A stretch of 36,419 nucleotides of DNA from an uncultured Alphaproteobacteria bacterium (GCA_944392265.1 CALXWC010000016.1:1-36419); one strand, 5' to 3'; numbered from the stretch's first letter, positions 17,438 to 26,087 are shown. Notes: generated from the sequence alone by a model not told the origin. A program made the numbers and translations.

Positions 17438-18202
17438 CTAGACCTCCACTTTAATCGGTCCCTCAGAACTACCATTAATAAATTGGCGAACATATTCGTT
17501 TTTGGTTTTATCTAATTCTTTTACCGTTCCTTGCCAGATGATTTTGCCTTTGTATAACATTGCTATTCTATCGGCAATTTTTCTGGCGGAGGCCATATCA
17601 TGCGTAATGGTTAAAGCCGTTGCGCCCAAACCTTTAACAGACTCAATAATCAGGCCGTTAATTACGTCTGACATAATCGGATCCAAACCTGTGGTCGGCT
17701 CATCAAAAAAGATGATTTCCGGACGTGTGGCAATAGCTCTGGCCAAACCTACACGTTTTTGCATACCGCCTGACAGTTCTGATGGTGATAAATCGGCAAC
17801 ATCGGGGGCCAAACCGACCTGACGCAATACTCGAATAGCTTCCATTTTGGCGTTTTTTCTATCCATCTTTTGATTTTCTAGCAAACCAAAAGCAACGTTT
17901 TCCCACACGGTTAAGCTATCAAATAAAGCACCGCCTTGGAACAACATGCCCATTTTTGAGTGTAGTTTTTCTTTCTCTTTTTCAGAAACACCAACAACTT
18001 CTTCATCATCAATCAAAATGGAACCTTGATCCGGAGTTAATATACCTTGAATGCACTTAATCAGCACAGACTTTCCGGTTCCGGACCCACCGATAACCAC
18101 TAAAGATTCACCTTTTTTGATATCTAAATCAACACCGTCTAACACAACTTTTTTGCCAAAAGCTTTGTGAAGATTGGTAATTTTTATTTTTGAATCTGAC
18201 AT
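17438..18202 (-). CDS. mlaF: ABC transporter ATP-binding subunit, MlaF type
   Basis: The ATPase of an MCE/Mla-type phospholipid transporter at the inner membrane. Walker A at 38-45 (GGSGTGKS), signature LSGGMQKRVGLARA, Walker B EIIFFDEPTTGLDP and the H-loop ITHDM. The start is the ATG at 18202 (254 aa), preceded by GGAG. A GTG at 18217 overlaps that ribosome site and is less likely. It is 21 bases downstream of mlaE. The MlaD-type substrate-binding protein and MlaC are not in this window. Confidence 0.92.
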   Translation of the reverse strand: MSDSKIKITNLHKAFGKKVVLDGVDLDIKKGESLVVIGGSGTGKSVLIKCIQGILTPDQGSILIDDEEVVGVSEKEKEKLHSKMGMLFQGGALFDSLTVWENVAFGLLENQKMDRKNAKMEAIRVLRQVGLAPDVADLSPSELSGGMQKRVGLARAIATRPEIIFFDEPTTGLDPIMSDVINGLIIESVKGLGATALTITHDMASARKIADRIAMLYKGKIIWQGTVKELDKTKNEYVRQFINGSSEGPIKVEV

Positions 18203-18223
18203 TATTTTTTTCTCCACTTAAGC

Positions 18224-19003
18224 TTATTTTGAAAAGAACATTCCGGTAATGATATAGTTGAAAATCAAAATCAAGATTGAAGAAGAAACAACCGCATTTG
18301 TTGTAGCTTCACCAACACCTTGAGCACCGCCTTTTGATTTGAAACCATTATAGCATCCCATAATGGAAATAATAAAACCAAATACAGCCGCTTTAACGAC
18401 ACCGGTTATAATGTCCAAAGCTTGTAATTCTTGAAGTGTGGCTTTGATATAGTTTGCCGGATTGAAACCTAATTGGAAAACGCCAACAACATAGCCACCA
18501 AAAATACCAATAACATCTCCGATTAAAACCAAAATCGGCAAAACAAAAACTCCGGCAAGCAAACGCGGCGCAATCAAATATTTATAGGGATTGGTGGAAA
18601 GCGTGGTTAAAGCATCAATTTGTTCGGTTACTCTCATTGTTCCGATTTCAGCAGCCATTGCCGCACCAATTCTGCCGGCAACCATTAATGCAGACAACAC
18701 CGGCGCCAACTCTCTTGTAACGGAAATCAAAACAACGGAAGCAACGGCACTTTCCGCACCAAAACGTGAAAAACCTGAATAACTTTGCAAAGCAATAACC
18801 ATACCGGCAAAGATGGTTGTTAAACCAACAACAGGTAAGGAATAAAATCCAATATCCATAATTTGGCGTAAGATATTTTTTATATAAAACGGGGGGACAA
18901 AGCTATTGCCGACCGAACGAATAATAAATATTGATAAACTACCTAATCCGGAAAAGAATTTTACCAGAGGTTTTCCAAGTTTACGTAAAAATTTTTCAAT
19001 CAT
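18224..19003 (-). CDS. mlaE: MlaE family lipid ABC transporter permease
   Basis: The permease partner of MlaF, moving phospholipids between inner and outer membranes. About five to six hydrophobic segments are present. Family blocks include IGFYSLPVVGLTTIFAGMVIALQSY and ELAPVLSALMVAGRIGAAMAAEIGTMRVTEQIDAL. The 259 aa length is typical. It heads the operon mlaE-mlaF-radA-cvpA from the promoter at 19039-19067. Confidence 0.93.
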   Translation of the reverse strand: MIEKFLRKLGKPLVKFFSGLGSLSIFIIRSVGNSFVPPFYIKNILRQIMDIGFYSLPVVGLTTIFAGMVIALQSYSGFSRFGAESAVASVVLISVTRELAPVLSALMVAGRIGAAMAAEIGTMRVTEQIDALTTLSTNPYKYLIAPRLLAGVFVLPILVLIGDVIGIFGGYVVGVFQLGFNPANYIKATLQELQALDIITGVVKAAVFGFIISIMGCYNGFKSKGGAQGVGEATTNAVVSSSILILIFNYIITGMFFSK

Positions 19004-19038
19004 ATCAAACTCTTTCTTTGTGATTTTGTTTTTTGTGT

Positions 19039-19067
19039 ATTTTATGACGCTAATTTTTAGAAATCAA
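19039..19067 (-). promoter_or_regulatory. Promoter of the mlaE-mlaF-radA-cvpA operon
   Basis: On the minus strand: TTGATT (19062-19067), 17-base spacer, TAAAAT (19039-19044), 35 bases upstream of the mlaE ATG. A similar TTGATT element with the same flanking bases lies upstream of mnmG. Confidence 0.5.
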
Positions 19068-19075
19068 TAAACTTA

Positions 19076-19507
19076 TCATATTTGTGGAGAAGGTTTTTGC
19101 ATCAATGCTAACAAAACCTTATCTGTTGCAGACGCTTCAAAAGGCCATATAGTAATTTTTGGTATTTTAATACCTTCAAGCTCTATAAATTCCGGCTCCG
19201 GCAAACGCACCACTTCCGACAAATTTTCAGCTAAATCAACAACTAATTCTATGTTCGCTGCTTTTTTAGATGAAAAATACATCAAACCCAAGCCTCTGAC
19301 TTCCAACATATTGGCAATGGTATTAACGCTATATGCCCTTAATTTTCCTCTTTTTTCAAAAATATCTATTCTATCATCTCCAACCAGAGAAAAACCCTTA
19401 TCCATAATCAAACGCAAACTTAAATCTGATTTTCCGGAACCAGATTTTCCGCAGATTAATACTCCTTTGTCTTTATACACAACGCATGATGCATGGATAT
19501 TGGTCAA
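19076..19507 (-). CDS. hprK: HPr kinase/phosphorylase, short alphaproteobacterial form
   Basis: Phosphorylates HPr on Ser and reverses the reaction, acting in the nitrogen/sugar phosphotransfer systems. Only the C-terminal kinase domain is present (143 aa), as is normal in alphaproteobacteria, compared with about 310 aa in Firmicutes. Walker A at 20-27 (GKSGSGKS), LVGDDRIDI and the HPrK signature block EVRGLGL are clear. The start is TTG with an AGGAG site 8 bases upstream. It begins 2 bases after the tsaE stop. HPr itself is not in the window. Confidence 0.92.
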   Translation of the reverse strand: MTNIHASCVVYKDKGVLICGKSGSGKSDLSLRLIMDKGFSLVGDDRIDIFEKRGKLRAYSVNTIANMLEVRGLGLMYFSSKKAANIELVVDLAENLSEVVRLPEPEFIELEGIKIPKITIWPFEASATDKVLLALMQKPSPQI

Positions 19508-19509
19508 AT

Positions 19510-19971
19510 TTATTCTCCTTTTTCTTCAAATCTTGTTCTTGTTTTTTCATCATCGCAATAAAATTGAAATAAGCGCGCTTCTCCTTGAGGGATTATTTCT
19601 ACCCTGATTGCTTTTCTCGGTAAATATCCTCCCATTTTTTCCGGCCATTCAATTAAGCAAACCGTTTGATATAAAGCTTCTTCCATGCCTAATTCAAAAA
19701 TCTCATCCGGATTGTTCAGACGATATAAATCATAATGATAAATTTCAAAATCAGGCGCTTCATATGTTTGCAAGAGTGTAAATGTCGGGCTTGGAACGTC
19801 TGTTTGCGGTATGAAATTTTGCACAAAAGCGCGGCAAAAAACACTCTTTCCCATGCCTAATGTGGCAAAGAAAGCAAATACATCTCCTATTTTTGCTTTT
19901 GAGGCAAAATATTGGGCAAGTTTTTGAGTGTCTTCCTCTGATTTTGAAAGATATGAATAAAACAAATTCAC
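19510..19971 (-). CDS. tsaE: tRNA t6A biosynthesis ATPase TsaE
   Basis: An ATPase needed with TsaB and TsaD for the threonylcarbamoyladenosine modification at tRNA position 37. The P-loop reads ATLGMGKS (36-43) instead of the usual GDLGAGKT; the essential Gly-Lys and a hydroxyl residue remain. SPTFTLLQTYE, YHYDLYRL and CLIEWPEKM are family blocks. GTG start with GGAG upstream. It is followed by hprK with almost no gap. The 153 aa length is normal. Confidence 0.92.
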   Translation of the reverse strand: MNLFYSYLSKSEEDTQKLAQYFASKAKIGDVFAFFATLGMGKSVFCRAFVQNFIPQTDVPSPTFTLLQTYEAPDFEIYHYDLYRLNNPDEIFELGMEEALYQTVCLIEWPEKMGGYLPRKAIRVEIIPQGEARLFQFYCDDEKTRTRFEEKGE

Positions 19972-19986
19972 GTTATTCTCCTTGTT

Positions 19987-20895
19987 TTACAGATTTAGGA
20001 CACTGTTTCTTTTTTTCTTCGGTTTGGTTACTTTTATGTTTGGTTTTTGTTTTTTCATATTTCGCCAATCTTGCGGACGATAAAATTCTCCTTGCCATAA
20101 ACCAACTCGTTGTTGAGATGCTTCTTCTTGGTAGGGAAGGTATATCGGACTTTGGTTCTCATCAGCAATTGCCCAACCGGCATTAACCAAAGCTGCTCCA
20201 ATATCATAATCACCCAAAGAACAAACACCCAATAAATTTCCGCTCATATCTTGCTGCAAAATTTTGCAAGATACGGGCTGATTCATTACCCAGTCTCTTA
20301 ACCAGGTTGCGGCAACATAGCCACATCTGTAGGAGCGGCCCATTTTATTAGCACAGGTTTGATCTAATTCTGGAGCATCAATTCCGTATAAATATATTCT
20401 GTGACCGTTAATTTTAATAACATCAGCCATTACAACTTCAGCCATTCCTTCTAAAATAGGAGCATTCTGAAGATCCGGCATTCCTCCTTCTTGTTGTTGG
20501 GCTGCAGCTCTGCGACGTGAATTTGCAGACATCTTTGAAGGTTCTACTTTTCTTAATGACGGAGTTCCTTCTACATTATTGTCATTATTGTTTAGGGCAG
20601 GTCTTTGTCCTAATATTGTTTGCAAGGTTGGAATAACTTGTCCCACACCATTGTTAAAACCTCCGATGGCATAAATCAAGAAGGCTATAATTCCTGAAAA
20701 AATAAGAAAAGACGGCAAACAACCCATTGCTCGCCATGCCATCTTCAAAAAAATGTACAATACAACTAAACCTACCAGAAATACGATAAATCCGGCTCCT
20801 TGAGCCAGAATACTATTACTTTGAGTTCCGGCACCGCCGCTGAAAATTAATAAAAACGCACCTAATGCTGTTAAGATTTTTTTTAAGAATCCCAT
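19987..20895 (-). CDS. Membrane-anchored SNase-like (thermonuclease family) protein
   Basis: Residues 1-80 hold two to three membrane segments (about 8-24, 33-52, 60-80), followed by a low-complexity linker (about 100-145) rich in Asn, Gln and Arg. A staphylococcal nuclease-like domain lies at about 150-285. The domain has RIYLYGIDAPELDQTC (166-181), matching the Arg and Asp/Glu active-site region, and CGYVAATWLRDWV. Whether it cuts DNA or RNA is not known. The membrane part resembles the neighbouring 98-aa protein around KMAWR/KIAWR. It lies 15 bases upstream of tsaE. Confidence 0.82.
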   Translation of the reverse strand: MGFLKKILTALGAFLLIFSGGAGTQSNSILAQGAGFIVFLVGLVVLYIFLKMAWRAMGCLPSFLIFSGIIAFLIYAIGGFNNGVGQVIPTLQTILGQRPALNNNDNNVEGTPSLRKVEPSKMSANSRRRAAAQQQEGGMPDLQNAPILEGMAEVVMADVIKINGHRIYLYGIDAPELDQTCANKMGRSYRCGYVAATWLRDWVMNQPVSCKILQQDMSGNLLGVCSLGDYDIGAALVNAGWAIADENQSPIYLPYQEEASQQRVGLWQGEFYRPQDWRNMKKQKPNIKVTKPKKKRNSVLNL

Positions 20896-20982
20896 GTTTT
20901 TAAGCCTTTTCTTATTATTTCATACCAAATATTTTTTATTTTTATCCTTTTATGGTAAATATATCCTTACTTTTTATAAAAA

Positions 20983-21010
20983 AAAGACCTTACATTTAAG
21001 TAAGATCTTT
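20983..21010 (-). terminator. Terminator of the rsmG-parA-parB operon
   Basis: An 11-bp stem with one C-A mismatch (20983-20993 with 21000-21010), followed on the minus strand by a run of T residues. The stop codon of the small membrane protein lies in its loop. Confidence 0.7.
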
Positions 21011-21292
21011 TCCTTTTTCTATTGCCTCTTTAGAAAACTCTGTCATCCAAGGCAAACTAAACTCTATTATACCAAAGTAGCTCAATATATATATGGCAAA
21101 AAAAACACCTAATATTAAAAACAATATTCGCCAAGCTATTTTCGCAATCAGGTTAATAATAAGAAATCCGACAATCAAGCCTGTGCAGATTAGAAACTTA
21201 TTTGTCCAATCATCTTTTATCAAACCAAGTGAGGCACTCACAAAAGTGCCTACAATAATTAATCCGATTATAAAATATTTGATAACAAACAT
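20996..21292 (-). CDS. Small three-span membrane protein downstream of parB
   Basis: I do not recognise a family. It has 98 residues with membrane segments at about 5-22, 32-52 and 54-75. Its ATG overlaps the parB stop as TAATG, so translation is coupled to parB. The gene ends in the operon terminator. The segment around KIAWR resembles the membrane part of the SNase-like protein just downstream (KMAWR), suggesting a shared module or duplication; hydrophobic composition alone could also explain this. A role tied to chromosome segregation is only suggested by position. Confidence 0.7.
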   Translation of the reverse strand: MFVIKYFIIGLIIVGTFVSASLGLIKDDWTNKFLICTGLIVGFLIINLIAKIAWRILFLILGVFFAIYILSYFGIIEFSLPWMTEFSKEAIEKGKDLT

Positions 21293-22269
21293 TAATCAAC
21301 TACTTTGATGCTGAATTTATCTGTATTTGCTGTCTGCGGCTCTGCTTTAAATACAGTGTTCAGACTCTTAGAAATGTTTTTGTTATGATTATTTTCCAAC
21401 AAATCTAAAATCATGTCCAACTCAGCTGCTGACGCATATTGTAAAACGACTTTACCGCCACCTTGTTTGCTTGGTGTAATTTTTATTCTCAAACCTAATT
21501 CTTTTTTCAAGCTATTTTCAATGTCTGTTAAGTCATTGTCTTTTGCTTCATTTTTCTTTTCTTTTTTAGGTTCTTTTTGTTTTGCAACAAGGTCTTCCAC
21601 CTGACGAACACTCAAATCTTTTGCAATAATTTGTTTTGCTAAATCTATTGCATTATCTAAGCCTACTAATGTTCTGGCATGTCCGGCAGAAAGTTTTCCT
21701 TCTTTAATCATATCTTGGATTTCTTGCGGAAGATTAAGCAAGCGCAATGTGTTTGCAATGTGGCTTCTGGATTTACCGACAATTTGAGATAAGGCTTCTT
21801 GCGTGTGAGAAAATTCATTAATTAATCTTTGGAAACCTTCTGCTTCTTCAATGGCTGACAAATTTTCTCTTAACAAGTTTTCAACCAAAGCAACTTCCAA
21901 AGCTTCTTGATCTGAGAAGTCTTTAATAATTACCGGAACTTCTTTAAGACCTGCTACTTTTGACGCGCGCCAACGTCTTTCACCGGCAATGATTTCATAC
22001 TTGTCACCGATTTTACGAACGAGCAGGGGTTGTAATACGCCTTTTTCTTTGATTGATTCAACCAATGCATTCAAAGCCTCGGCATCAAACTCTGTTCTTG
22101 GTTGATATTTACCGGCAACAAGCAAGTTAATATCTAACATATTTTTATTGGCATTGTTTTCTTTTGTTTTGTGCGGTGTATCTTGCAACACATCTAGGCT
22201 TAAATCTTCTCCACCCAGAAGAGCACCTAATCCGCGACCTAAACTTTTTTTCTTATTTTCTTCTAGCAT
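21292..22269 (-). CDS. parB: Chromosome partitioning protein ParB
   Basis: A CTP-dependent DNA clamp that loads at parS and spreads. The N-terminal GRGLGALLGG is the ParA-stimulating segment. KYQPRTEFD and GERRWRAS (96-103) form the CTP-binding region. The helix-turn-helix is at about 150-185 (QIVGKSRSHIANTLRLLNLP), with a C-terminal dimerisation domain. The length of 325 aa is normal. It overlaps parA by 7 bases. Two parS sites lie in rsmG and mnmG. One copy of the 15-bp motif is at 21346-21360, encoding NTVFK. Confidence 0.97.
   Translation of the reverse strand: MLEENKKKSLGRGLGALLGGEDLSLDVLQDTPHKTKENNANKNMLDINLLVAGKYQPRTEFDAEALNALVESIKEKGVLQPLLVRKIGDKYEIIAGERRWRASKVAGLKEVPVIIKDFSDQEALEVALVENLLRENLSAIEEAEGFQRLINEFSHTQEALSQIVGKSRSHIANTLRLLNLPQEIQDMIKEGKLSAGHARTLVGLDNAIDLAKQIIAKDLSVRQVEDLVAKQKEPKKEKKNEAKDNDLTDIENSLKKELGLRIKITPSKQGGGKVVLQYASAAELDMILDLLENNHNKNISKSLNTVFKAEPQTANTDKFSIKVVD
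21346..21360 (+). repeat. 15-bp motif copy 1 (in parB)
   Basis: TTTAAATACAGTGTT, within parB. On the coding strand it reads NTVFK in frame. Confidence 0.85.
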
Positions 22270-23042
22270 GCCAATAATTCCTTCTCTCTTTTCAAAACTT
22301 CTCCGGTTAAACTAATGTAAGCTTGTGAGCCGGGACACTTAAAATCATAAATCAAAACAGGTTTTCCATGTGATGGAGCTTCTGAGATTTTTACATTTCT
22401 CGGAATAACGGTTTGGTAAACTTTTTTACCGAAAAAGTTTCTGACATCTTCTTCAACTAATTGGGTCAAATTATTTCTTTTATCATACATGGTCAAAACC
22501 ACACCTTGAAGTTCCAAATCAGGGTTAAAGACTCTTTTTATTTGATTTATGTTTCTGATTAAATCTGTAATACCTTCCAAAGCCAAAAATTCACATTGCA
22601 ACGGTACAATGACGGAATTTGCCGCAACAAGAGCATTTATGGTGATTAAGCCAAGAGAAGGCGGGCAATCAATCAAAATATAATCATAATTAACTGCTTG
22701 CGTTTCAATTGCTTTCTTTAATGCAAATTCTCTTTTTTCCATATCAACCAATTCTATTTCGGCACCGGCCAAATCTGCAGAAGAGGGGACAATAGAAAAG
22801 TTTGGAATCTCTGTCCAGACAATTGCTTCTGATAACTTTGCTTCACCAATCAAAACTTCATATGCAGATGCCATACGACCCTTTTTATTCACGCCCATTG
22901 ATGTTGAAGCGTTTCCCTGAGGATCTAAATCTATTACCAAAACTTTTTTTCCGGCAGCGGCCATTGCCGTAGCGACGTTAACTGTTGTTGTGGTTTTTCC
23001 AACACCGCCTTTTCTGTTTGCAATAGCAATAACTCTTGGCAT
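22263..23042 (-). CDS. parA: Chromosome partitioning ATPase ParA
   Basis: A Walker-type ATPase that moves ParB-parS complexes. Deviant Walker A KGGVGKTT at 11-18 with the signature Lys11, DLDPQGNAS at 38-46, and DCPPSLGLITINAL. The ATG follows a strong AGGAGG placed across the end of rsmG; the rsmG stop directly abuts this gene. Its end overlaps parB by 7 bases. At 259 aa it is the chromosomal type without an N-terminal regulatory domain. Confidence 0.97.
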   Translation of the reverse strand: MPRVIAIANRKGGVGKTTTTVNVATAMAAAGKKVLVIDLDPQGNASTSMGVNKKGRMASAYEVLIGEAKLSEAIVWTEIPNFSIVPSSADLAGAEIELVDMEKREFALKKAIETQAVNYDYILIDCPPSLGLITINALVAANSVIVPLQCEFLALEGITDLIRNINQIKRVFNPDLELQGVVLTMYDKRNNLTQLVEEDVRNFFGKKVYQTVIPRNVKISEAPSHGKPVLIYDFKCPGSQAYISLTGEVLKREKELLAC

Positions 23043-23666
23043 CTATTTACCTCCTTTTTTTTGCAAATTTTTTATGATTAAAATTTTACCTTCATCACTT
23101 GTTTCGCTATCGTGAATTTCACAATCAAACGACCATTGTTTTTTTGCCTCTTCAATTTCTTCTAAATATTTTTTCCCTTTGGGGAAAATGCAAATTGTGT
23201 TTTCAGCAAAAAACTTTTGTGTGTAGTTTAACAATTCTTTTAATGAAGCCATTGCTCTAGATGTAATGACATCAACTTTTTTATTTGGTAAAGATTCTAT
23301 TCTCTGATTCAAAACTTCAACATCAAGATTGCAGATTTTTTTTACTTCATTTAAATACAGTGTTTTTTTAGCAATACTTTCAACCAAAGATATTTTTAAA
23401 TACGGTGTTTTTTCTTTTGCCATAACAGCCAACACCATAGCTGGAAAACCAGCACCAGAGCCAAAATCTAGCAAAGTTTTTGCAGATGATGGAATAAACT
23501 TAAACAGCTGAGCAGAGTCAATAAAATGTCTATTCCAGCAATCTTGCAAAGATGAATTGCTTACCAAATTGAACTTATTTTGCCACTCCACCAAAGAGGC
23601 TTCATAGGCCTTTAATTGTTCAAATGTTTCACGTGAAACATTGTATTTTTCCATAAAATTTTTCAT
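23043..23666 (-). CDS. rsmG: 16S rRNA (G527-N7) methyltransferase
   Basis: Methylates G527 of 16S rRNA. The SAM-binding motif is DFGSGAGFPAM at 67-77. VEWQNKFNLV and RHFIDSAQL are family blocks. Two starts are possible: ATG at 23666 (207 aa) or ATG at 23654 (203 aa); neither has a clear ribosome site. The N-terminal NVSRET codons are written by a perfect parS (23625-23640). Two copies of the 15-bp motif, 45 bases apart, encode KTLYLN and KTPYLK. It is the first gene of the operon with parA and parB. Confidence 0.95.
   Translation of the reverse strand: MKNFMEKYNVSRETFEQLKAYEASLVEWQNKFNLVSNSSLQDCWNRHFIDSAQLFKFIPSSAKTLLDFGSGAGFPAMVLAVMAKEKTPYLKISLVESIAKKTLYLNEVKKICNLDVEVLNQRIESLPNKKVDVITSRAMASLKELLNYTQKFFAENTICIFPKGKKYLEEIEEAKKQWSFDCEIHDSETSDEGKILIIKNLQKKGGK
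23350..23364 (+). repeat. 15-bp motif copy 2 (in rsmG)
   Basis: TTTAAATACAGTGTT, within rsmG. It reads TLYL in a different codon phase from the parB copy. Confidence 0.85.
23395..23409 (+). repeat. 15-bp motif copy 3 (in rsmG)
   Basis: TTTAAATACGGTGTT, 45 bases from copy 2. Reads TPYLK. Confidence 0.85.
23625..23640. other. parS: parS site, perfect
   Basis: TGTTTCACGTGAAACA, the complete 16-bp palindrome bound by ParB, located in codons for NVSRET near the start of rsmG. Confidence 0.95.
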
Positions 23667-23785
23667 AAGATATTTATAAAATTTTTTTATATTATTTAAA
23701 ATATAAAAAACGCACTTATAAACACCTATTTTAAAAATAAAGAAAAAGAATCTTAAAACAATGACTTAAACACATTTTCTTGAAT

Positions 23786-24610
23786 CTATTTTTTAAGAAA
23801 ATCTAATGTTAATCTATGTTGATTATGATATTTTTTAAGCAAATTTTCGGCTCTTTCAAAGTGTTGTCCTAGCATATCAACATTGTGCGCGTCATCACTC
23901 AGAATTGTTTGAACGCCACGTTTACACAACTCTTCAACCATCCAATCGCAAGGATGCTGCATATTGATTCGGTTGTAACCACTGGTGTTTATCTCATATG
24001 TTTGATGATATTTGCTTAAAGCTTCGACAATTTGCCAACGATATTCATCATATTCTTTTTTATCAGGAATCTTGATAACACAATAATCGGGATGGGCTAA
24101 GAAATTAAAATAGCCGCTTTTGATATTTTCAATAATATTTTGCCAGTGATTTTTAACCAGCTCGTTAAATTCTTCTTCTGTAATGTTCTCCGGCAACCAA
24201 TCCAGATGATATAAATTACACATAAATGTTTCATCTTGGTTTCTTAAAAAATGATTTGAACCAATCAGATAATCAAATTTTAGTTCCTTGAGCATTTTTT
24301 CAAAACCGTTTCGCCATTCCTTAGATGGGAAAAAATCTACTTCAGCACCAACATAAACATCTATCTTATGCTTTTCTCCTTCAGATTTTACTTCATCAAT
24401 TACTCTTTTGAAGACATCAACAATTTTGTTCCAATCTGAAAAAAACATTGGAGAAAAAGGGCGCATATTGGGGTGCCAAATTAAGTGATTTGAAATTCCG
24501 ATAGCTTCAAAACCAAGTTCTTCAGCCTTTGTAATCATTTCTGCAACGCTTGAACGACCATCAAAAACGCCAAAACTGTTTGTATGGCAATGTAAAGTAA
24601 AGTTTTGCAT
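23786..24610 (-). CDS. PHP-domain phosphoesterase (histidinol-phosphatase-like)
   Basis: A metal-dependent phosphoesterase of the PHP family. Metal ligands are visible as HCHT (His7, His9), EAIGISNHL, GAEVDFFP, GSNHFLRN, LAHPDY and the closing LSDDAHN. Closest in layout to HisK/HisJ-type histidinol phosphatases, about 274 aa. The ATG overlaps the stop of the MurA-like gene as TAATG, so the two are translationally coupled and probably act in one pathway. No other histidine-biosynthesis gene is in the window, so the substrate may be different. The pair sits between mnmG and rsmG. Confidence 0.85.
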   Translation of the reverse strand: MQNFTLHCHTNSFGVFDGRSSVAEMITKAEELGFEAIGISNHLIWHPNMRPFSPMFFSDWNKIVDVFKRVIDEVKSEGEKHKIDVYVGAEVDFFPSKEWRNGFEKMLKELKFDYLIGSNHFLRNQDETFMCNLYHLDWLPENITEEEFNELVKNHWQNIIENIKSGYFNFLAHPDYCVIKIPDKKEYDEYRWQIVEALSKYHQTYEINTSGYNRINMQHPCDWMVEELCKRGVQTILSDDAHNVDMLGQHFERAENLLKKYHNQHRLTLDFLKK

Positions 24611-26022
24611 TATAACCTCGGTAAGTTTTCAATGATTTTTCCATTATCAGATGCTTGAATATCAACACCCAAGTCTTGTAAATTTTTCAACAAATTCGGG
24701 TAACCTCGCAAAGCAAAACAAGGTTCATTGATTGTGCTTTTTCCGTTAGTTATGCAGGCGAGCAAAATCAATCCCATTGTGCCTCTTAAATCTGTTCCTT
24801 TGGCGTTGGCAGCATGAAATTCTGATGGATTGACATTGATGAGTAGATTTTTTACTGTTGCTTGTTGTCCGCTTACAACATCAAATTGATAAAATTCGCT
24901 ATTTAAGCCAAACTTTGCCATTTCTTCCAAATGAGCTGATCTTCCCGGCCAAATTAAATCTGATATGACGCTTGGTGTTTTAGCTTGTGCCATAATCGGT
25001 GTCCAAATTTGTTGCAAATCTGTTTCAAATCCGGGGAAGGGGGTTACTTGCATAACAAAACCGTTAAAGGCTTTTCTTCTTTCAAAGTCTAAATAAAGCT
25101 TGGTTTGATTGGCTGAATAATAAATGCCTTTATCAAACATTTTTTCAAGCTGATTAAGCCAAGGGCGGCAATGGTCAAAATTAATTCCATCCAGTTCTAT
25201 TGAACCTTTTGAACCCAAAGCAAGCAAAGCATAAGTTGCGGCTTCTAATCTGTCTGGAATAACTTCAAAATCTACTGCTTTTAATAAGCCGTTATTTTTG
25301 CCATCATATATTAAGCCTGTTCTTTGGCTACCGGATAATCCTAAGCCCATTTTTTGAAGCATATTAACCAAGTTTGATACCTCAGGCTCTAAGGATGCAT
25401 TATACATCATTTTACAGTTGTTTGAGCCGGCAACAGATAATAACCAGTGGAATGTTGCACCGTGAGAAGATTTGAATGTTGTATATACGGGGCACAAATC
25501 CTTGTTTTCTTGTTTTGGAAGTTTGAAGTCTAAGTATGAATATTTATCTTTTGTTTCAACACTTATTGTTGCGCCAAAGATTGTTTTGATAAGTTCTTCA
25601 TGGAAGTCTGTCGGTCTTTTACCCCCAAATGAACATCCTCCGGGTAAGCAAACTTTTAAGCTATCAAATTCTTTGGTTCGGCAAAAACGAGCTAATAATG
25701 ACCCCCAAAGATAATAGCTGGCTCTGAAGTTTGCCGCCTGATGTGATAATTCATTTTTTGTGATTTTAGCTGCATGGAGTTTTAATATTCTTTTTTGAGG
25801 ATTAAAACGGACATCAACGCCAATATCTCTCATGATATTGCCCATTTCGAGAACATCAGATATATAAGGCACGTTTCTTAAAGTTACAACATCATCTGTA
25901 AGCAAAGCAGCGGCCATTAATCCCAAAATAGAATTTTTAGCACCACTTATTTTAATATCGCCTTGAATAGGTTTGCCACCATTTATATATAGGCACTCAG
26001 GAATAAAAAAACTCTCGTTCAT
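24610..26022 (-). CDS. MurA-like enolpyruvyl transferase
   Basis: Member of the EPSP synthase/MurA family, which transfers enolpyruvate from PEP. MurA hallmarks are Lys29-Asn30 in SGAKNS, the catalytic Cys130 in PGGCSFGG, VIPDRLEAATY, the Asp region FPGFETDLQQ and the C-terminal DLRGTMGL. It departs from typical MurA in being longer (470 aa against about 420) and in having PGR where MurA has ENR in the FENR-H block. The start is the ATG at 26022 with GGAG 6 bases upstream; a TTG at 26034 is less likely. It may be the cell's MurA or a paralogue acting on another substrate with the coupled PHP enzyme. Confidence 0.8.
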   Translation of the reverse strand: MNESFFIPECLYINGGKPIQGDIKISGAKNSILGLMAAALLTDDVVTLRNVPYISDVLEMGNIMRDIGVDVRFNPQKRILKLHAAKITKNELSHQAANFRASYYLWGSLLARFCRTKEFDSLKVCLPGGCSFGGKRPTDFHEELIKTIFGATISVETKDKYSYLDFKLPKQENKDLCPVYTTFKSSHGATFHWLLSVAGSNNCKMMYNASLEPEVSNLVNMLQKMGLGLSGSQRTGLIYDGKNNGLLKAVDFEVIPDRLEAATYALLALGSKGSIELDGINFDHCRPWLNQLEKMFDKGIYYSANQTKLYLDFERRKAFNGFVMQVTPFPGFETDLQQIWTPIMAQAKTPSVISDLIWPGRSAHLEEMAKFGLNSEFYQFDVVSGQQATVKNLLINVNPSEFHAANAKGTDLRGTMGLILLACITNGKSTINEPCFALRGYPNLLKNLQDLGVDIQASDNGKIIENLPRL

Positions 26023-26087
26023 AACAGACTCCAAAAATTTTAGTATCTAAATTATATGCTTAGCTCTTTAATTTTTGGTAAATCTGA

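Noticed and set aside
23721..23735. AACACCTATTTTAAA upstream of rsmG as an inverted copy of the motif
   Set aside because: Three central mismatches in AT-rich DNA; not distinguishable from chance.
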